From an uncultured Eubacteriales bacterium (GTDB lineage Bacteria; Bacillota; Clostridia; Christensenellales; Aristaeellaceae): a DNA stretch of 64,000 nt. Shown here one piece after another: positions 38,764 through 48,883 of the stretch. Every line of letters starts with the position of its first letter. Within the stretch, counting starts at the first letter, position 1. The translations under genes were made by a program, and so were the position numbers. The stretch lies in NCBI GenBank assembly GCA_900550955.1, contig URUF01000004.1:25383-89382 (forward strand), read 5' to 3'. The notes under the pieces are model-generated. The model was not told the DNA's origin. It did no database searches and saw only the letters and a list, made by a program, of their open reading frames with translations.

Positions 38764-39906
38764 CTAGTTCAGGCTTTCGTACATGGCGGCAAGCAGCTCG
38801 CCGCTGGAATCGCCGCCATATTCCCAGCACATCATCCCCATGAGGCCCTTTTGGGCCGCATAAGCGCCTTTGGAGCGGATGGAGGCCGCATCGTCATAGG
38901 TAATGAAGGTGGCGCCGTCTGTTGCATAAGGCGCTTTGGCTTTTTCGTCAAAGCCGGTGACCGCGCCGGAAAGCTTCTCCCTGATTCGGTTATAGGTAAG
39001 CGTGCGGCTGCCGCTATCCGAAGCGGGGGCAAAAACCGGCTGATCACTGCCTGCCTTGAGGGTGAACGCATGGCCGTAAAATGCCGCGCCAATCATAATC
39101 TTCTCTTTGGGCAGGCCGGCGGATAGGGCGTTTTGCACCGCCGTGTCCACGCTGAGGGGATAGCCCTCGCTGGCATAGAGCGGGGTATGGTGGCTGGCTA
39201 CGCCGGATGTATGTAGGTCATAGGTCATCAGGTTGATCTGATCCACAAGCGAGCCGACTGCGCTGGGCTCGATGTTGCGCAGGTGCGATGGGTCGGCCCC
39301 CAAAGCGATTCCCAGCATGCGGGGCTTGCCGTCCCCGTCGGACAAGCGGTCAAGGCCTTCGCGCAGGGCCTTCAGCAGCAGGGTGAAGTTGCGGCGGTCA
39401 TTGGGGCTGGAGGCGATACCCGCCGCTGAGCTGCCCGGGTATTCCCAGTCGATATCCACGCCCAAAAAGCCATGGCGCTCCATAAGCAGCAAGGCGCTAT
39501 CCACAAAGCGGGTGCGGCCGTCCTCGGTAGCGGCGGCCTGCGAAAAGCCGTCCGCGCCCCAGCCGCCGATGGAAAGCACGGGCAGGATATGCGGATGCTT
39601 GGCTACGAAGGCTTTATAGGCTTCAATGCCTTGCCAGTGGGAGCCGCTTACCTCCCCATTGCGGATAAGCGCAAAGGAGAAGTTGAGCTGGTCGAGGTGC
39701 TTGGCATCCGAATCCGAAAAGGCAAGGCCGGAACGGTCATACACGTAGGCGGCGGTGCGGCGGCGGCCCGTGCTGGCGGCAGCGCCTTCTCCGGTTTGCG
39801 AGGGGACGGGGGATACGCCCGTGCCCAAACCAATCCATATCAGCGAAGCCAGCGCCAGGCTGCGCCACCAAAACCGCTTTGCCATACGGGCTTCGGGTTC
39901 TTTCAT
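38764..39906 (-). CDS. Glycoside hydrolase family 18 (chitinase/spore-cortex-lytic type)
   Basis: 380 residues: an N-terminal signal/anchor (WRSLALASLIWIGLGTGVS) and a GH18 barrel with the catalytic DxxDxDxE in GVDIDWEYPG, LSIGGWG, MTYDLH and MGMMCWEYGGD. It hydrolyses beta-1,4 GlcNAc linkages, either chitin or peptidoglycan. In spore formers such short GH18 proteins often act on spore or cell-wall sugars. AAAGGGGC site before the ATG. Confidence 0.9.
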   Translation of the reverse strand: MKEPEARMAKRFWWRSLALASLIWIGLGTGVSPVPSQTGEGAAASTGRRRTAAYVYDRSGLAFSDSDAKHLDQLNFSFALIRNGEVSGSHWQGIEAYKAFVAKHPHILPVLSIGGWGADGFSQAAATEDGRTRFVDSALLLMERHGFLGVDIDWEYPGSSAAGIASSPNDRRNFTLLLKALREGLDRLSDGDGKPRMLGIALGADPSHLRNIEPSAVGSLVDQINLMTYDLHTSGVASHHTPLYASEGYPLSVDTAVQNALSAGLPKEKIMIGAAFYGHAFTLKAGSDQPVFAPASDSGSRTLTYNRIREKLSGAVTGFDEKAKAPYATDGATFITYDDAASIRSKGAYAAQKGLMGMMCWEYGGDSSGELLAAMYESLN

Positions 39907-40027
39907 GATTGATAGCCCCTTTCTGTGTTACAGGAATATGGCGGCAGTATATCATACGGAATCGAGCCTGTGCAACGGTACATCTTGTTATGGTATAGCA
40001 GCAAGAATATACAAGGAGGATGCGGGC

Positions 40028-40489
40028 GTGGGCGAGTATATTATGGATATGCGCAGGCTGGTGGGGCACATCCCCTTGATGCTTTGCGGGGCCTCCGTGA
40101 TTGTGGAGAATGAACGCGGCGAAATTTTGCTTGAGCAGCGCGCGGATAACGGCGCATGGGGATATGCTGGCGGCGCGGTAGAGCTATACGAGCGCGTGGA
40201 GGACGCCGCCGCGCGCGAGCTTTTGGAGGAAACCGGGCTGGCGGCCGATGCGCTGGAGCTGTTCGGCATTTTTTCGGGGCCGGAAATGGCCTACACGTAT
40301 CCCAATGGGGATGAGGTGAGCGTTGTGGATATTGTGTTCCTATGCCATAAGTGGCATGGAACGCTGAAGCGGCAGGAGAGCGAGGTGCAAAGGCTGGGCT
40401 TCTTTTCATTGGACGCGCTGCCTGCCCCGCTGCATCCGGTGAACGCCTATGCTATTGAAAAGCTGCGCGCCCTCCGGCAGGGCAAGTAA
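40028..40489 (+). CDS. NUDIX hydrolase
   Basis: 153 residues with a full NUDIX box (GGAVELYERVEDAAARELLE, then ETGL). It hydrolyses a nucleoside-diphosphate-X substrate that cannot be specified; the N-terminal MDMRRLVGHIPLMLCGASV is typical of the ADP-sugar/general NTP group. GTG start at 40028 is fixed by AAGGAGG 7 bases upstream. Confidence 0.9.
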   Translation: MGEYIMDMRRLVGHIPLMLCGASVIVENERGEILLEQRADNGAWGYAGGAVELYERVEDAAARELLEETGLAADALELFGIFSGPEMAYTYPNGDEVSVVDIVFLCHKWHGTLKRQESEVQRLGFFSLDALPAPLHPVNAYAIEKLRALRQGK

Positions 40490-40528
40490 CGCAGCCCCGC
40501 CCATACGCAGGAGAGGACGGTAAACCGC

Positions 40529-41437
40529 ATGAACATCCATCAGCTGCGCTGCGCCGTTACGGTGGCGCGCCTGGGCTCGCAAACGCGCGCGGCAGAGGCC
40601 CTGTATATGAGCCAGCCCAATTTGAGCAAGGCGCTTAAGGAGCTGGAGCAAACCTGCGGGTTTCGCATTTTTGCCCGCACGGGCACAGGCATGACCCCTA
40701 CCCAAAAGGGCGAGGAATTTTTAAACCGGGCGCGGGCCGTGCTGGAGCAGATGGACGCCATAGACGCCATTTATCAGGGGCACAGCAAAACCACGGCCTA
40801 TTTGAGCCTGGCGGCGCCGCACGCGGGCTACATTTCCTGCGCGCTGGCGGATTGCGCGAACGCGCTGAACGCCAAAGACGGTCTGGAGATGAATATCCAG
40901 GAAGCAGGCACGGCGGAGGTGATCCGCAGGGTGCTCAGCCGCGAGGCGGATATCGGTATCGTGCGTTACCCTGTGGCGCAGCAGAACCGGGTTTTGGGCG
41001 AGCTGGCGGAGCAGGGGCTGCATTACATTTTGTACTGGACGTTCAGGCATGTGGCGGTGATGTCGCGCAGGCATCCGTTGGCGCGTGAAAAGTGTGTTGA
41101 CCAAGCGCGCCTTGCGCCCTATATCGAAATTGTGCAGGGCGATATGCCCTCGCCCGTACAGCCGGATTTATCCACAGCGGTGATGGAGCCTAGGCGTATC
41201 ATCCGTATGGACGGGCGCGGCAGCTGCATGGCGCTGTTGGAGCGCTCGCCCAACACGTACCTATGGTCGTCCCCGGCGCCTAAGGAGCTGTTGGAGCGGC
41301 ACGGGCTTGTGCAGCTGGAAAGCAGCGATGCGGGCGGGAACTATCAGGACGCGCTGATTTTTATCAAAGGATACGCCATGAGCCGTTGGGAGCAGGCGTT
41401 CTATGATCATCTGCGCCAGGTGATCGAGCGTTTATAG
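40529..41437 (+). CDS. LysR-family transcriptional regulator
   Basis: 302 residues. N-terminal winged helix (LGSQTRAAEALYMSQPNLSK) and a C-terminal effector-binding domain with recognisable but divergent periplasmic-binding folds. It is 39 bases after the NUDIX gene on the same strand. Target genes unknown; no divergent partner is present. AGGAGAGG site upstream. Confidence 0.9.
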   Translation: MNIHQLRCAVTVARLGSQTRAAEALYMSQPNLSKALKELEQTCGFRIFARTGTGMTPTQKGEEFLNRARAVLEQMDAIDAIYQGHSKTTAYLSLAAPHAGYISCALADCANALNAKDGLEMNIQEAGTAEVIRRVLSREADIGIVRYPVAQQNRVLGELAEQGLHYILYWTFRHVAVMSRRHPLAREKCVDQARLAPYIEIVQGDMPSPVQPDLSTAVMEPRRIIRMDGRGSCMALLERSPNTYLWSSPAPKELLERHGLVQLESSDAGGNYQDALIFIKGYAMSRWEQAFYDHLRQVIERL

Positions 41438-41445
41438 GGATGCAG

Positions 41446-41486
41446 AAAAAGTCCAATTTCCCTGTGTAGGGAGGCTGGACTTTTTT
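41446..41486 (+). terminator. Terminator after the LysR gene
   Basis: Stem AAAAAGTCCA/TGGACTTTTT with a run of T. Confidence 0.85.
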
Positions 41487-41541
41487 CGCGCTTTGTGCCA
41501 AAATAAAACGGTTTTTGAAATTGCGTATTGGGAGGCGCGGT

Positions 41542-42882
41542 ATGGCGACGGATCTTACCAAGGGAAGGCCGGACAGGGTGCTTTGGAAATATTCCCTGCC
41601 GTTATTTGGCAGCATTGTGTTCCAGCAGCTGTATAACATTGCCGATAGCGTGGTTGCGGGCAAGTTTGTTGGGGAAAACGCGCTGGCTGCCGTGGGCAAC
41701 AGCTACGAGGTAACGCTGATTTACCTCTCCTTCGCCTTTGGCTTAAACATCGGCGCGTCGGTGGTAACGGCCAGGCTCTATGGCGCAAAGCGCATGACCC
41801 AGATGAAAACGGCGGTGCATACGGCATTTTTGCTTACGGCGGCGGTGTGCGCCGTGCTGATGGCGCTGGGCTTTGCCTTTTCCCCCGCGTTGATCAGGGC
41901 CATTCAAACGCCCGAGGAAATTTTTGAGGATACTATGCTGTATCTGAATATCTACACGGGCGGGCTGGTATTTTTATTCCTGTACAATATCGCCACAGGC
42001 GTTTTTGCGTCCCTGGGGGATTCCCGAACGCCGTTTGTGTTCCTGGCCGTTTCCTCGCTAAGCAACATCGCTTTGGATGTTGTGTTTGTAACGGTATTGC
42101 GCATGGGGGTGGCGGGCGTGGCCTGGGCCACCTTCCTGTGCCAGGGCGTAAGCTGCGTGCTGGCGGTGCTTTCGCTCTTCAAGGCTCTTGGCAGAATTCC
42201 GTGCGAGGAAAGGCCGAAATGGTTTTCCATGCCTATTTTGCGCAGCCTGGTCAAAATTGCGCTGCCAAGCACCTTGCAGCAATGCTTCATTTCCGTGGGC
42301 AATATTTTGATTCAAAGCATCGTCAACGGCTTTGGCACCAGCGCCATTGCGGGCTATGCCGCAGCGGTCAAGTTTAACAACTTTGCCGTGACCAGCTTTA
42401 CCACCATGAGCAATGGCATGAGCAACTTTACCGCGCAAAACCTTGGCGCAAGCGAACCCGGGCGCGTGCGCGAGGGCTACCGCGGCTGCCTGAAGATGAT
42501 GGCGGCGATTGCGGCGCTGTTTGCGGCTACGTATCTATTCGCCGGAGAATATGTGATACGCTTGTTCCTGAATGCCGAAAACACGCGCGCGCTTGAGATC
42601 GGCACGCAGTTTTTGCGCGTCGTATCGCCGTTTTATTTTGTGGTGGCGCTCAAGCTGGCTACGGACGGCGTGCTGCGCGGCGCGGGCTGCATGGGCGAGT
42701 TCATGACCGATACGTTTGTGGATTTGGCCATGCGCGTGGCGCTTTCCTTCATCCTGGCCGCGCCCTTTGGGCTGACGGGCGTTTGGTGCAGCTGGCCCAT
42801 CAGCTGGAGCGTGGCGACGGTGATTGCGGCGCTGTTTTACAGGCGCGGCAGATGGGCCTTGCAGGCAGGGGAAGGAAAGTAA
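41542..42882 (+). CDS. MATE-family efflux transporter
   Basis: 446 residues, about twelve membrane segments in two homologous halves. The N-terminal LPLFGSIVFQQLYNIADSVV and GASVVTARLYGAKR are diagnostic of the DinF/NorM-like MATE group. Cation-driven exporter of drugs or metabolites. GGGAGGCGCGG site before the ATG at 41542. Confidence 0.92.
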   Translation: MATDLTKGRPDRVLWKYSLPLFGSIVFQQLYNIADSVVAGKFVGENALAAVGNSYEVTLIYLSFAFGLNIGASVVTARLYGAKRMTQMKTAVHTAFLLTAAVCAVLMALGFAFSPALIRAIQTPEEIFEDTMLYLNIYTGGLVFLFLYNIATGVFASLGDSRTPFVFLAVSSLSNIALDVVFVTVLRMGVAGVAWATFLCQGVSCVLAVLSLFKALGRIPCEERPKWFSMPILRSLVKIALPSTLQQCFISVGNILIQSIVNGFGTSAIAGYAAAVKFNNFAVTSFTTMSNGMSNFTAQNLGASEPGRVREGYRGCLKMMAAIAALFAATYLFAGEYVIRLFLNAENTRALEIGTQFLRVVSPFYFVVALKLATDGVLRGAGCMGEFMTDTFVDLAMRVALSFILAAPFGLTGVWCSWPISWSVATVIAALFYRRGRWALQAGEGK

Positions 42883-42918
42883 AAATAGGCCTGCGAAAAG
42901 GCTTGGTATGGAAGCACG

Positions 42919-42961
42919 AAAAAAATCCGTTCCAAGGCACTGCCTGGAATCGGATTTTTTT
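42919..42961. terminator. Bidirectional terminator between MATE and yraN genes
   Basis: A-rich AAAAAAATCCG and TCCA pair with TGGA and CGGATTTTTTT. The genes on either side converge. Confidence 0.85.
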
Positions 42962-42976
42962 CTGCCAACAGGCCGT

Positions 42977-43351
42977 TCATTCCCACTCTGCGCCCTGAAA
43001 GGCGTTTGGAAGGTGGGTGACGCCATCGCCGGCGACGGTGACAACGTCGAAGCGAATCATGTGATGGGCATAGCGCGGGTTTTCCCCCAGAAAGCAGCGC
43101 GCTGCGGCGATCATGCGCCGCTGCTTGCGCGGCGTGACGGCGTACTGCCCATCCAGCGTAGTGCCGCGCCCGCGCAGCTTGACCTCCGCAAATACGAGCA
43201 CATCCCCATCCAGCAGGATGAGGTCTATCTCCCCGCCGGCAGCGCGGTAGCGGCGGTTCAATAGCAGCATGCCCTGCCTTTCAAGGAAATCACAGGCCGC
43301 GGCCTCGCCCAAAACGCCCTTCGCGTAGGCGCTCAGGGGCTGTTCAGTCAT
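42977..43351 (-). CDS. YraN/UPF0102 family endonuclease-like protein
   Basis: 124 residues. Restriction-endonuclease-like core [20 protein letters not shown] (Asp, Glu-x-Lys) plus [15 protein letters not shown]. The ATG at 43351 (GAAGG site) overlaps the glyA stop by 8 bases and gives the usual family length. The role in the cell is not established; it may act on branched or damaged DNA. Confidence 0.88.
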   Translation of the reverse strand: MTEQPLSAYAKGVLGEAAACDFLERQGMLLLNRRYRAAGGEIDLILLDGDVLVFAEVKLRGRGTTLDGQYAVTPRKQRRMIAAARCFLGENPRYAHHMIRFDVVTVAGDGVTHLPNAFQGAEWE

Positions 43352-44594
43352 TTGGGAAGCCTTCATACAGGGGGAAGCGCTTCATCATAGCGGCCACATC
43401 CGCCTTCACGGCGGGGCAGGCATCTTCGCCGCCATCCAGCACGCGCTTGATGAACCCGGCGATAAGCGCCATATCCTCCTCCGTCATGCCGCGTGTGGTG
43501 ACGGCCGGGGTGCCTACGCGCACACCGCTGGTAACCATGGGGCTGCGCTGCTCGCCGGGAATGGTGTTTTTGTTGACCGTGATATTGCACTGGCCCAACA
43601 GCGCTTCCATCTCCTTGCCGGTGCGCTGGGTGTTGGTAAGGTCCATCAGAAGGAGATGGTTGTCCGTACCGCCGGATACCATTTGGATATCCAGGCTGCG
43701 GAAGGCGTTTTCCAGCGCCTTTGCATTGCGGATGATCTGGTGCTGATAGGCCTTGAAATCGGGCTTGAGCGCCTCCTGGAAGCACACGGCCTTGGCGGCG
43801 ATCACATGCATGAGCGGGCCGCCCTGCGTGCCGGGGAAGATGGCCTTGTCAATGGCCTTGGCGTACTGCTCCTTGCAAAGAATCAAGCCGCCGCGCGGGC
43901 CGCGAAGGGTTTTGTGCGTGGTGGTGGTAACAAAATCCGCATAGGGGACGGGGCTTTCGTGCTCGCCTGCCGCCACCAGGCCGGCGATGTGCGCCATATC
44001 CACCATGAGCAGCGCGCCTACCTCGTCCGCGATGCCGCGCAGCGTGGCAAAGGAAATGGCGCGCGGATAGGCGGATGCGCCGGCCACAATCAGCTTGGGC
44101 CGGTGCTCCCTGGCAAGGGAGCGCACAGCGTCATAATCGATGCGGCCGGTGGACTCGTCCACCCCATAGGGAACGAAGTGGAAGTACTTTCCGCTGATGT
44201 TGACCGGGCTGCCGTGCGTAAGATGGCCGCCGTGAGACAGGTTCATGCCAAGCACCGTATCGCCGGGGTTGAGCATGGCAAAGTAAACGGCGGTATTGGC
44301 CTGCGCGCCGCTGTGGGGCTGCACGTTGGCATGCTCCGCGCCAAAGAGCCGCTTGGCGCGATTGCGCGCCAGTTCCTCGGCCACATCCACGTACTGGCAG
44401 CCGCCATAATAGCGCTTGCCGGGATAGCCCTCGGCATATTTGTTGGTAAGCGGGGAGCCCATGGCTTCCATTACGGCAGGGGATACGAAGTTTTCGGAGG
44501 CGATAAGCTCAATGTGCTCGCGCTGGCGTTGAACCTCATCCTCGATCGCTTGAAAAAGCTCGGGATCCGTTTCCATGAGATGCCGGTAATTCAT
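43344..44594 (-). CDS. glyA: Serine hydroxymethyltransferase
   Basis: 416 residues. PLP-dependent enzyme converting serine and tetrahydrofolate to glycine and methylene-THF. PLP lysine in [31 protein letters not shown] and the [11 protein letters not shown] segment near the N-terminus are all family-specific. It supplies one-carbon units used by FolD (52101). GGGGGAG site before the ATG. Confidence 0.97.
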   Translation of the reverse strand: MNYRHLMETDPELFQAIEDEVQRQREHIELIASENFVSPAVMEAMGSPLTNKYAEGYPGKRYYGGCQYVDVAEELARNRAKRLFGAEHANVQPHSGAQANTAVYFAMLNPGDTVLGMNLSHGGHLTHGSPVNISGKYFHFVPYGVDESTGRIDYDAVRSLAREHRPKLIVAGASAYPRAISFATLRGIADEVGALLMVDMAHIAGLVAAGEHESPVPYADFVTTTTHKTLRGPRGGLILCKEQYAKAIDKAIFPGTQGGPLMHVIAAKAVCFQEALKPDFKAYQHQIIRNAKALENAFRSLDIQMVSGGTDNHLLLMDLTNTQRTGKEMEALLGQCNITVNKNTIPGEQRSPMVTSGVRVGTPAVTTRGMTEEDMALIAGFIKRVLDGGEDACPAVKADVAAMMKRFPLYEGFPND

Positions 44595-44645
44595 TGCTAC
44601 TCCCCCTTAAAAACAAAAAATAATAAGAAAAACCGAATGCACTCA

Positions 44646-44742
44646 GGCTGAGCAACCCCGCAGCACATCCCAAACTGCGCTTACTGCTGCTTCCTTCCGG
44701 ACCTGACAGGGTTCACGCGTTGAAATCGCACAGGACTCAACC
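44646..44742 (-). ncRNA. ffs: Signal recognition particle RNA, small (4.5S) type
   Basis: The minus strand contains the universal SRP apical motif GTCAGGTCCGGAAGGAAGCA. The ends pair (GGTTGAG with CTCAGCC) to give a hairpin RNA of about 97 bases. An extended -10 (TGTACAAT) lies just upstream, which places the start at the first stem base, and a T-run follows the 3' end. There is no room for the Alu domain found in Bacillus and many Clostridia. Confidence 0.92.
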
Positions 44743-44812
44743 GTCATTGTACACTCGGCCTTCCTATTTTACATGACGGATGGCAAAAAGGCAAGCCTTT
44801 CGCACGGTTTTT

Positions 44813-45484
44813 TTAGAGCACATAGAGCAGAATGCACAGCGCATGCAGCACGCTGCCCGCCAACACAAACAGGTGGAACAGCGAATGCATATAGCGATGG
44901 TTTCGGCCAAGCCCGTACAGCACGGCCCCAATCGTGTACACCACGCCGCCGCTTACCAGCAAAACCAGGGCCGGAATGGGCAAAACCATCACGAGCGGGC
45001 GGATGGCCAGAATGATGCACCAACCCATGCCGATGTAGCAGATCATGGAGAACACGGCGAACTGCTTGAGATCGATCGCCGTAAGAACGATCGCCAGCGA
45101 GGCCAGCCCCCAAACGACGCCGAACAGAATCCACGCCCAGAGGGGATAGGCGGGCCTGAGCGCGCAAAGCAGCAGCGGCGTGTAGGTACCGGCGATAAAC
45201 AGATAGATGGTGCAATGGTCGATAACTTGCAGCACTTTTTTGCCCATGCCGGGGCGCAGGCCGTGATAAACGCTGGAAATGGTGTAGAGCTGAATAAAGG
45301 ATAATCCATAGATAATGCTGCTGAATATGGCCCACGGGTTTTGCCGGATAGCCGAAAGGATCACGCTTACCGCCAGGACAATCACGCCTAAACCGCCGCC
45401 AACGATGTGGGAAACCATGTTAAAGATTTCTTCGCCGCGCGTATAATCGGGAAGCAGGCGCTCACGCAGTTTGGTTCGTCCCAT
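44813..45484 (-). CDS. Hemolysin III family membrane protein (TrhA/YqfA type)
   Basis: 223 residues, seven membrane segments of the PAQR-like HlyIII family. The histidines that bind zinc in this fold are visible: NMVSHIVGG, SSVYHGL and the C-terminal HRYMHSLFHLFVLAG. In characterised bacteria it affects membrane energetics or fluidity rather than haemolysis. The ATG at 45484 follows GGAGGAG by 8 bases. Confidence 0.9.
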   Translation of the reverse strand: MGRTKLRERLLPDYTRGEEIFNMVSHIVGGGLGVIVLAVSVILSAIRQNPWAIFSSIIYGLSFIQLYTISSVYHGLRPGMGKKVLQVIDHCTIYLFIAGTYTPLLLCALRPAYPLWAWILFGVVWGLASLAIVLTAIDLKQFAVFSMICYIGMGWCIILAIRPLVMVLPIPALVLLVSGGVVYTIGAVLYGLGRNHRYMHSLFHLFVLAGSVLHALCILLYVL

Positions 45485-45609
45485 TCCAATCACTCCTCCA
45501 TGCTTGGTGCTAAAAGCAGCATACTCATCTTAGCGAATCAGGATACATAAGTCAAATCCGTGGCCGCGCCGCCTGGGGGAGGGAACGCGTCCAAAAACCC
45601 TTCAAATTC

Positions 45610-45639
45610 TTGACAATCCCGTTGCGGCACGTGTATAAT
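45610..45639 (+). promoter_or_regulatory. Promoter of hisS-aspS
   Basis: Perfect TTGACA and TATAAT with an 18-base spacer, about 50 bases before hisS. I saw no T-box specifier/antiterminator elements in the short leader. Confidence 0.85.
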
Positions 45640-45690
45640 GCAACCGTCTGTGACCTTTTTTTCACAGAGCAAGCGACGAGGTGAAACACA

Positions 45691-46965
45691 ATGCAGTACA
45701 AGGTACTCAAAGGCATGAAGGATGTGCTGCCTGCCGAAAGCGCGCGTTGGCGCGCCTTGGAAAGGGAAATGCGCAAGGCGGCGCTTCTTAACGGCTTTAA
45801 GGAAATCCGTACTCCGGTGGTGGAGCATACGGAGCTGTTTGCCCGCTCTGCCGGGGAAAGCAGCGACGTGGTGCGCAAGGAGATGTACACCTTTTTGGAC
45901 AAGGGGGAGCGCAGCGTTACCCTGAAGCCGGAAAGCACGGCCGGCACGGTGCGCGCCTTCCTGGAAAGCGGGCTGTACGCGCAGGCGCTGCCCGCCAAGA
46001 TGTATTACCTCAACGCGCCGCATTTCCGCTATGAAGCGCCGCAGTCCGGCAGGCTGAGGGAGCACCATCAGTTTGGCATGGAGTGCTTTGGCGCGGCCCA
46101 GCCCTCCGCCGATGCGGAGCTGATTGTGCTGGTGGTGAACCTGCTTTCCAGCTTTGGGCTAAAGAACCTTTCGGTGCGCATCAATTCCATTGGCTGCCCG
46201 AACTGCCGCCCGGCGTACCAGCAGATGTTCCGTGAATACCTGGCCGGAAAGCGCGACCTGCTGTGCAAAACCTGCCAGGAGCGCGCGGAAATAAACCCCA
46301 TGCGCACGCTGGACTGCAAGGAGGAGCGCTGCAAGGAGGTCCTTGCGGACGCGCCCATGATGCTGGATTGCCTGTGCGACGGCTGCCGCGAGCATTTTGA
46401 GCTGCTCAAGCGGTATCTGGAGGCGGCGGGAATCCGCTATGCGGTGGATAAGCGCATTGTGCGCGGGCTGGACTACTACACCAAGACGGTGTTTGAGGTG
46501 GTTACGGGCACGCCCAACGGCGAGCTGACCGTGTGCGGCGGCGGGCGTTACGACGGCCTGGTGGAGGAGCTGGGCGGCCCGTCCATTCCGGCGGTGGGCT
46601 TTGGCATGGGCATCGAGCGCGTGCTGATGCTTTTGGACGCGCTTGAAAAGGACGAGGGCAAGCTTGCGGTTGAGGATGAAACCCCGCAGGTGTTTGTGGC
46701 CTGCCTGGGCAGCCAGCTGGCTATTCCGGCGTTTACGCTTACGCAGGGCTTCCGTGCAGCGGGCCTGCGCGCGGATATGGATCATCAGGGCCGCAGCCTG
46801 AAGGCCCAGTTTAAGTATGCCGATAAACTGGGGGCCAAATACATGGCCATCCTTGGCGGCGACGAGCTTGCCAAGGGGGTTGTAAAGCTGCGCGATATGA
46901 ACACCAAGGAAGAATGGGAGGCGCCGCTTGAAAGCGCGCCTGAAGCGCTAAAGGCGCGGCTGTAA
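45691..46965 (+). CDS. hisS: Histidine--tRNA ligase
   Basis: 424 residues, class II synthetase. Motif 1 region KEIRTPVVEHTELF, motif 2 YYLNAPHFRYEAPQSGRLRE, the His-specific LDYYTKTVFEVV and GGGRYDGL, and a C-terminal anticodon domain. It also has a zinc-finger-like Cys cluster (CPNCRP, CKTCQE, CDGC) in the insertion, seen in some clostridial enzymes. aspS follows 57 bases later. Confidence 0.96.
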   Translation: MQYKVLKGMKDVLPAESARWRALEREMRKAALLNGFKEIRTPVVEHTELFARSAGESSDVVRKEMYTFLDKGERSVTLKPESTAGTVRAFLESGLYAQALPAKMYYLNAPHFRYEAPQSGRLREHHQFGMECFGAAQPSADAELIVLVVNLLSSFGLKNLSVRINSIGCPNCRPAYQQMFREYLAGKRDLLCKTCQERAEINPMRTLDCKEERCKEVLADAPMMLDCLCDGCREHFELLKRYLEAAGIRYAVDKRIVRGLDYYTKTVFEVVTGTPNGELTVCGGGRYDGLVEELGGPSIPAVGFGMGIERVLMLLDALEKDEGKLAVEDETPQVFVACLGSQLAIPAFTLTQGFRAAGLRADMDHQGRSLKAQFKYADKLGAKYMAILGGDELAKGVVKLRDMNTKEEWEAPLESAPEALKARL

Positions 46966-47022
46966 GCTACAATCGGGACGGCGGCGCACAACCGTATCGG
47001 TTCCCATAAGGAGGAAGGTTCC

Positions 47023-48792
47023 ATGAACAATCGTACCCATATGTGCGGCGAGGTAACCGCCGAGGCCGCGGGACAATCCGTTGTTTTGAAAGGCTGGGTT
47101 CAGCGCGCGCGCAACCTGGGCGGCCTGGTGTTTGTTTGGCTGCGAGACCGCACCGGCATTGTGCAGGTGGTTTTTGACGGGGCGGAGGTTTCGCCGGAGC
47201 TGCTGGCGCTGGCCGAATCGCTGCACAGCGAATATGTGCTGGAGGTTCACGGGAAGGTGCGCATGCGCGCCGCGGACGCCGTGAACCCCAAGCTCAAGAC
47301 CGGCGAGGTGGAGGTAACGGCGGAAAAGGCCGTAATCCTCAACGCCAGCAAAACGCCGCCCATCTATATTGAGGACGATACCAAGGAGCAGGAAACCCTG
47401 CGCCTGAAATACCGCTATTTGGACCTGCGCAGGCCCAGCATGCAGAATATGCTTCTGTTCAGGCATAAAGTGATCAAGCTTTTGCGCGACTACATGGACG
47501 AGCAGGGCTTTATTGAGGTGGAAACGCCTATTTTGAGCAAATCCACGCCCGAGGGCGCGCGCGACTATCTGGTGCCCGCCCGCGTGAAGCCCGGGACCTT
47601 CTACGCCCTGCCGCAGAGCCCGCAGATTTACAAGCAGCTGTTGATGCTGGCCGGGCTGGACAAGTATTACCAAGTGGCCCGCTGCTTCCGCGATGAGGAT
47701 GGCCGCGCCGACCGCCAGCCGGAATTTACCCAGTTCGATATGGAGATGAGCTTCATCGACCCGGAGGACATCCAGGGCGTGGTGGAGGGCGCATATGCGC
47801 ATGTATTCAAAACGCTGATGCACATTGACCTTGAGCTGCCGCTAAAGCGCATCACCTGGCGCGACGCCATGGCCCGCTACGGCAGCGACAAGCCCGATAC
47901 CCGCTTTGACATGGAAATTCAGGACGTGGGCGAAACCGTGCGCGGGTGCGGCTTTAAGGTGTTTGAGGAAGCGCTGGAGGCCGGCAATACCGTGTGCGCG
48001 ATCTGCGCCAAGGGCGCGAGCCATTTTAGCCGCAAGGAGCTGGATGCGCTTGGCGAGTTTGTGAAAACCTATCATGTGAAGGGCCTGGCTTGGGCGGTGC
48101 TGGCCGAGGATGGCAGCATGCGCTCCAGCTTTGCCAAAGCCATGCAGGGCGACAGCATGCAGCGCCTGTTGGAGCGCGTGGGCGCAAAGCCCGGCGACGC
48201 GGTGTTTGTTATCGCGGATAAGAAGTACGTGGCGCTGACCGCCATGGGCCAGCTGCGCCTGCGCCTGGGCAAGCAGCTTGGCTTGATTGACGAAAGCCGC
48301 TACGACCTCCTGTGGGTGACGGAGTTCCCGCTACTTGAGTGGAGCGACGAGGAAAACCGCTTCCTTGCGATGCACCACCCCTTCACCAACGTGATGGAGG
48401 AGGATATTCCCCTGATGGACACCGATCCCGGGGCCGTGCGCGCCAAGGCCTACGACCTGGTGATGAACGGCGTGGAAATGGGCAGCGGCTCCATCCGCAT
48501 TCATCAGAGCGACGTGCAGGAGAAGATGTTCCGCCTTCTGGGCTTTACCAAAGAGCAGGCCTGGGAGCAGTTTGGCTTCCTGCTGGGCGCGTTCCAATAT
48601 GGCACGCCTCCGCATGGCGGCTTCGCCTTCGGCATCGACCGCATGGTGATGATCTTGAGCGGCGCGGACAGCCTGCGCGACGTGCTGGCGTTCCCCAAAA
48701 TTCAAAACGGCACCTGCCTGATGATGGAAACCCCGTCCGCCGTGAAGGATAAGCAGCTTGAGGAGCTCAAAATCCGCTGCGTGGAGGAATAA
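47023..48792 (+). CDS. aspS: Aspartate--tRNA ligase
   Basis: 589 residues, bacterial type with an N-terminal OB anticodon domain (HMCGEVTAEAAGQSVVLKGW), the catalytic core (LPQSPQIYKQLLMLAGLDKY; ARCFRDEDGRADRQPEFTQ), the GAD insertion (about 300-410) and motif 3 GFAFGIDRMVMILSG. RBS AAGGAGGAAGG. Confidence 0.97.
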   Translation: MNNRTHMCGEVTAEAAGQSVVLKGWVQRARNLGGLVFVWLRDRTGIVQVVFDGAEVSPELLALAESLHSEYVLEVHGKVRMRAADAVNPKLKTGEVEVTAEKAVILNASKTPPIYIEDDTKEQETLRLKYRYLDLRRPSMQNMLLFRHKVIKLLRDYMDEQGFIEVETPILSKSTPEGARDYLVPARVKPGTFYALPQSPQIYKQLLMLAGLDKYYQVARCFRDEDGRADRQPEFTQFDMEMSFIDPEDIQGVVEGAYAHVFKTLMHIDLELPLKRITWRDAMARYGSDKPDTRFDMEIQDVGETVRGCGFKVFEEALEAGNTVCAICAKGASHFSRKELDALGEFVKTYHVKGLAWAVLAEDGSMRSSFAKAMQGDSMQRLLERVGAKPGDAVFVIADKKYVALTAMGQLRLRLGKQLGLIDESRYDLLWVTEFPLLEWSDEENRFLAMHHPFTNVMEEDIPLMDTDPGAVRAKAYDLVMNGVEMGSGSIRIHQSDVQEKMFRLLGFTKEQAWEQFGFLLGAFQYGTPPHGGFAFGIDRMVMILSGADSLRDVLAFPKIQNGTCLMMETPSAVKDKQLEELKIRCVEE

Positions 48793-48798
48793 AGGCGA

Positions 48799-48827
48799 TT
48801 GTCAATCCGTGCAATATCTGCTATACT
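48799..48827 (+). promoter_or_regulatory. Promoter of the asp23-amaP cluster
   Basis: TTGTCA, 17-base spacer, TATACT, starting just after the aspS stop. Confidence 0.75.
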
Positions 48828-48883
48828 AGAGGGCGAAGCAGGCGACGCGGGCCCTTTGGCCCCAACCATAGGAGGTGTAGAAT

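Noticed and set aside
45540..45690. T-box leader before hisS
   Set aside because: The distance from the promoter to the start is only about 50 bases and no T-box sequence or antiterminator is present.
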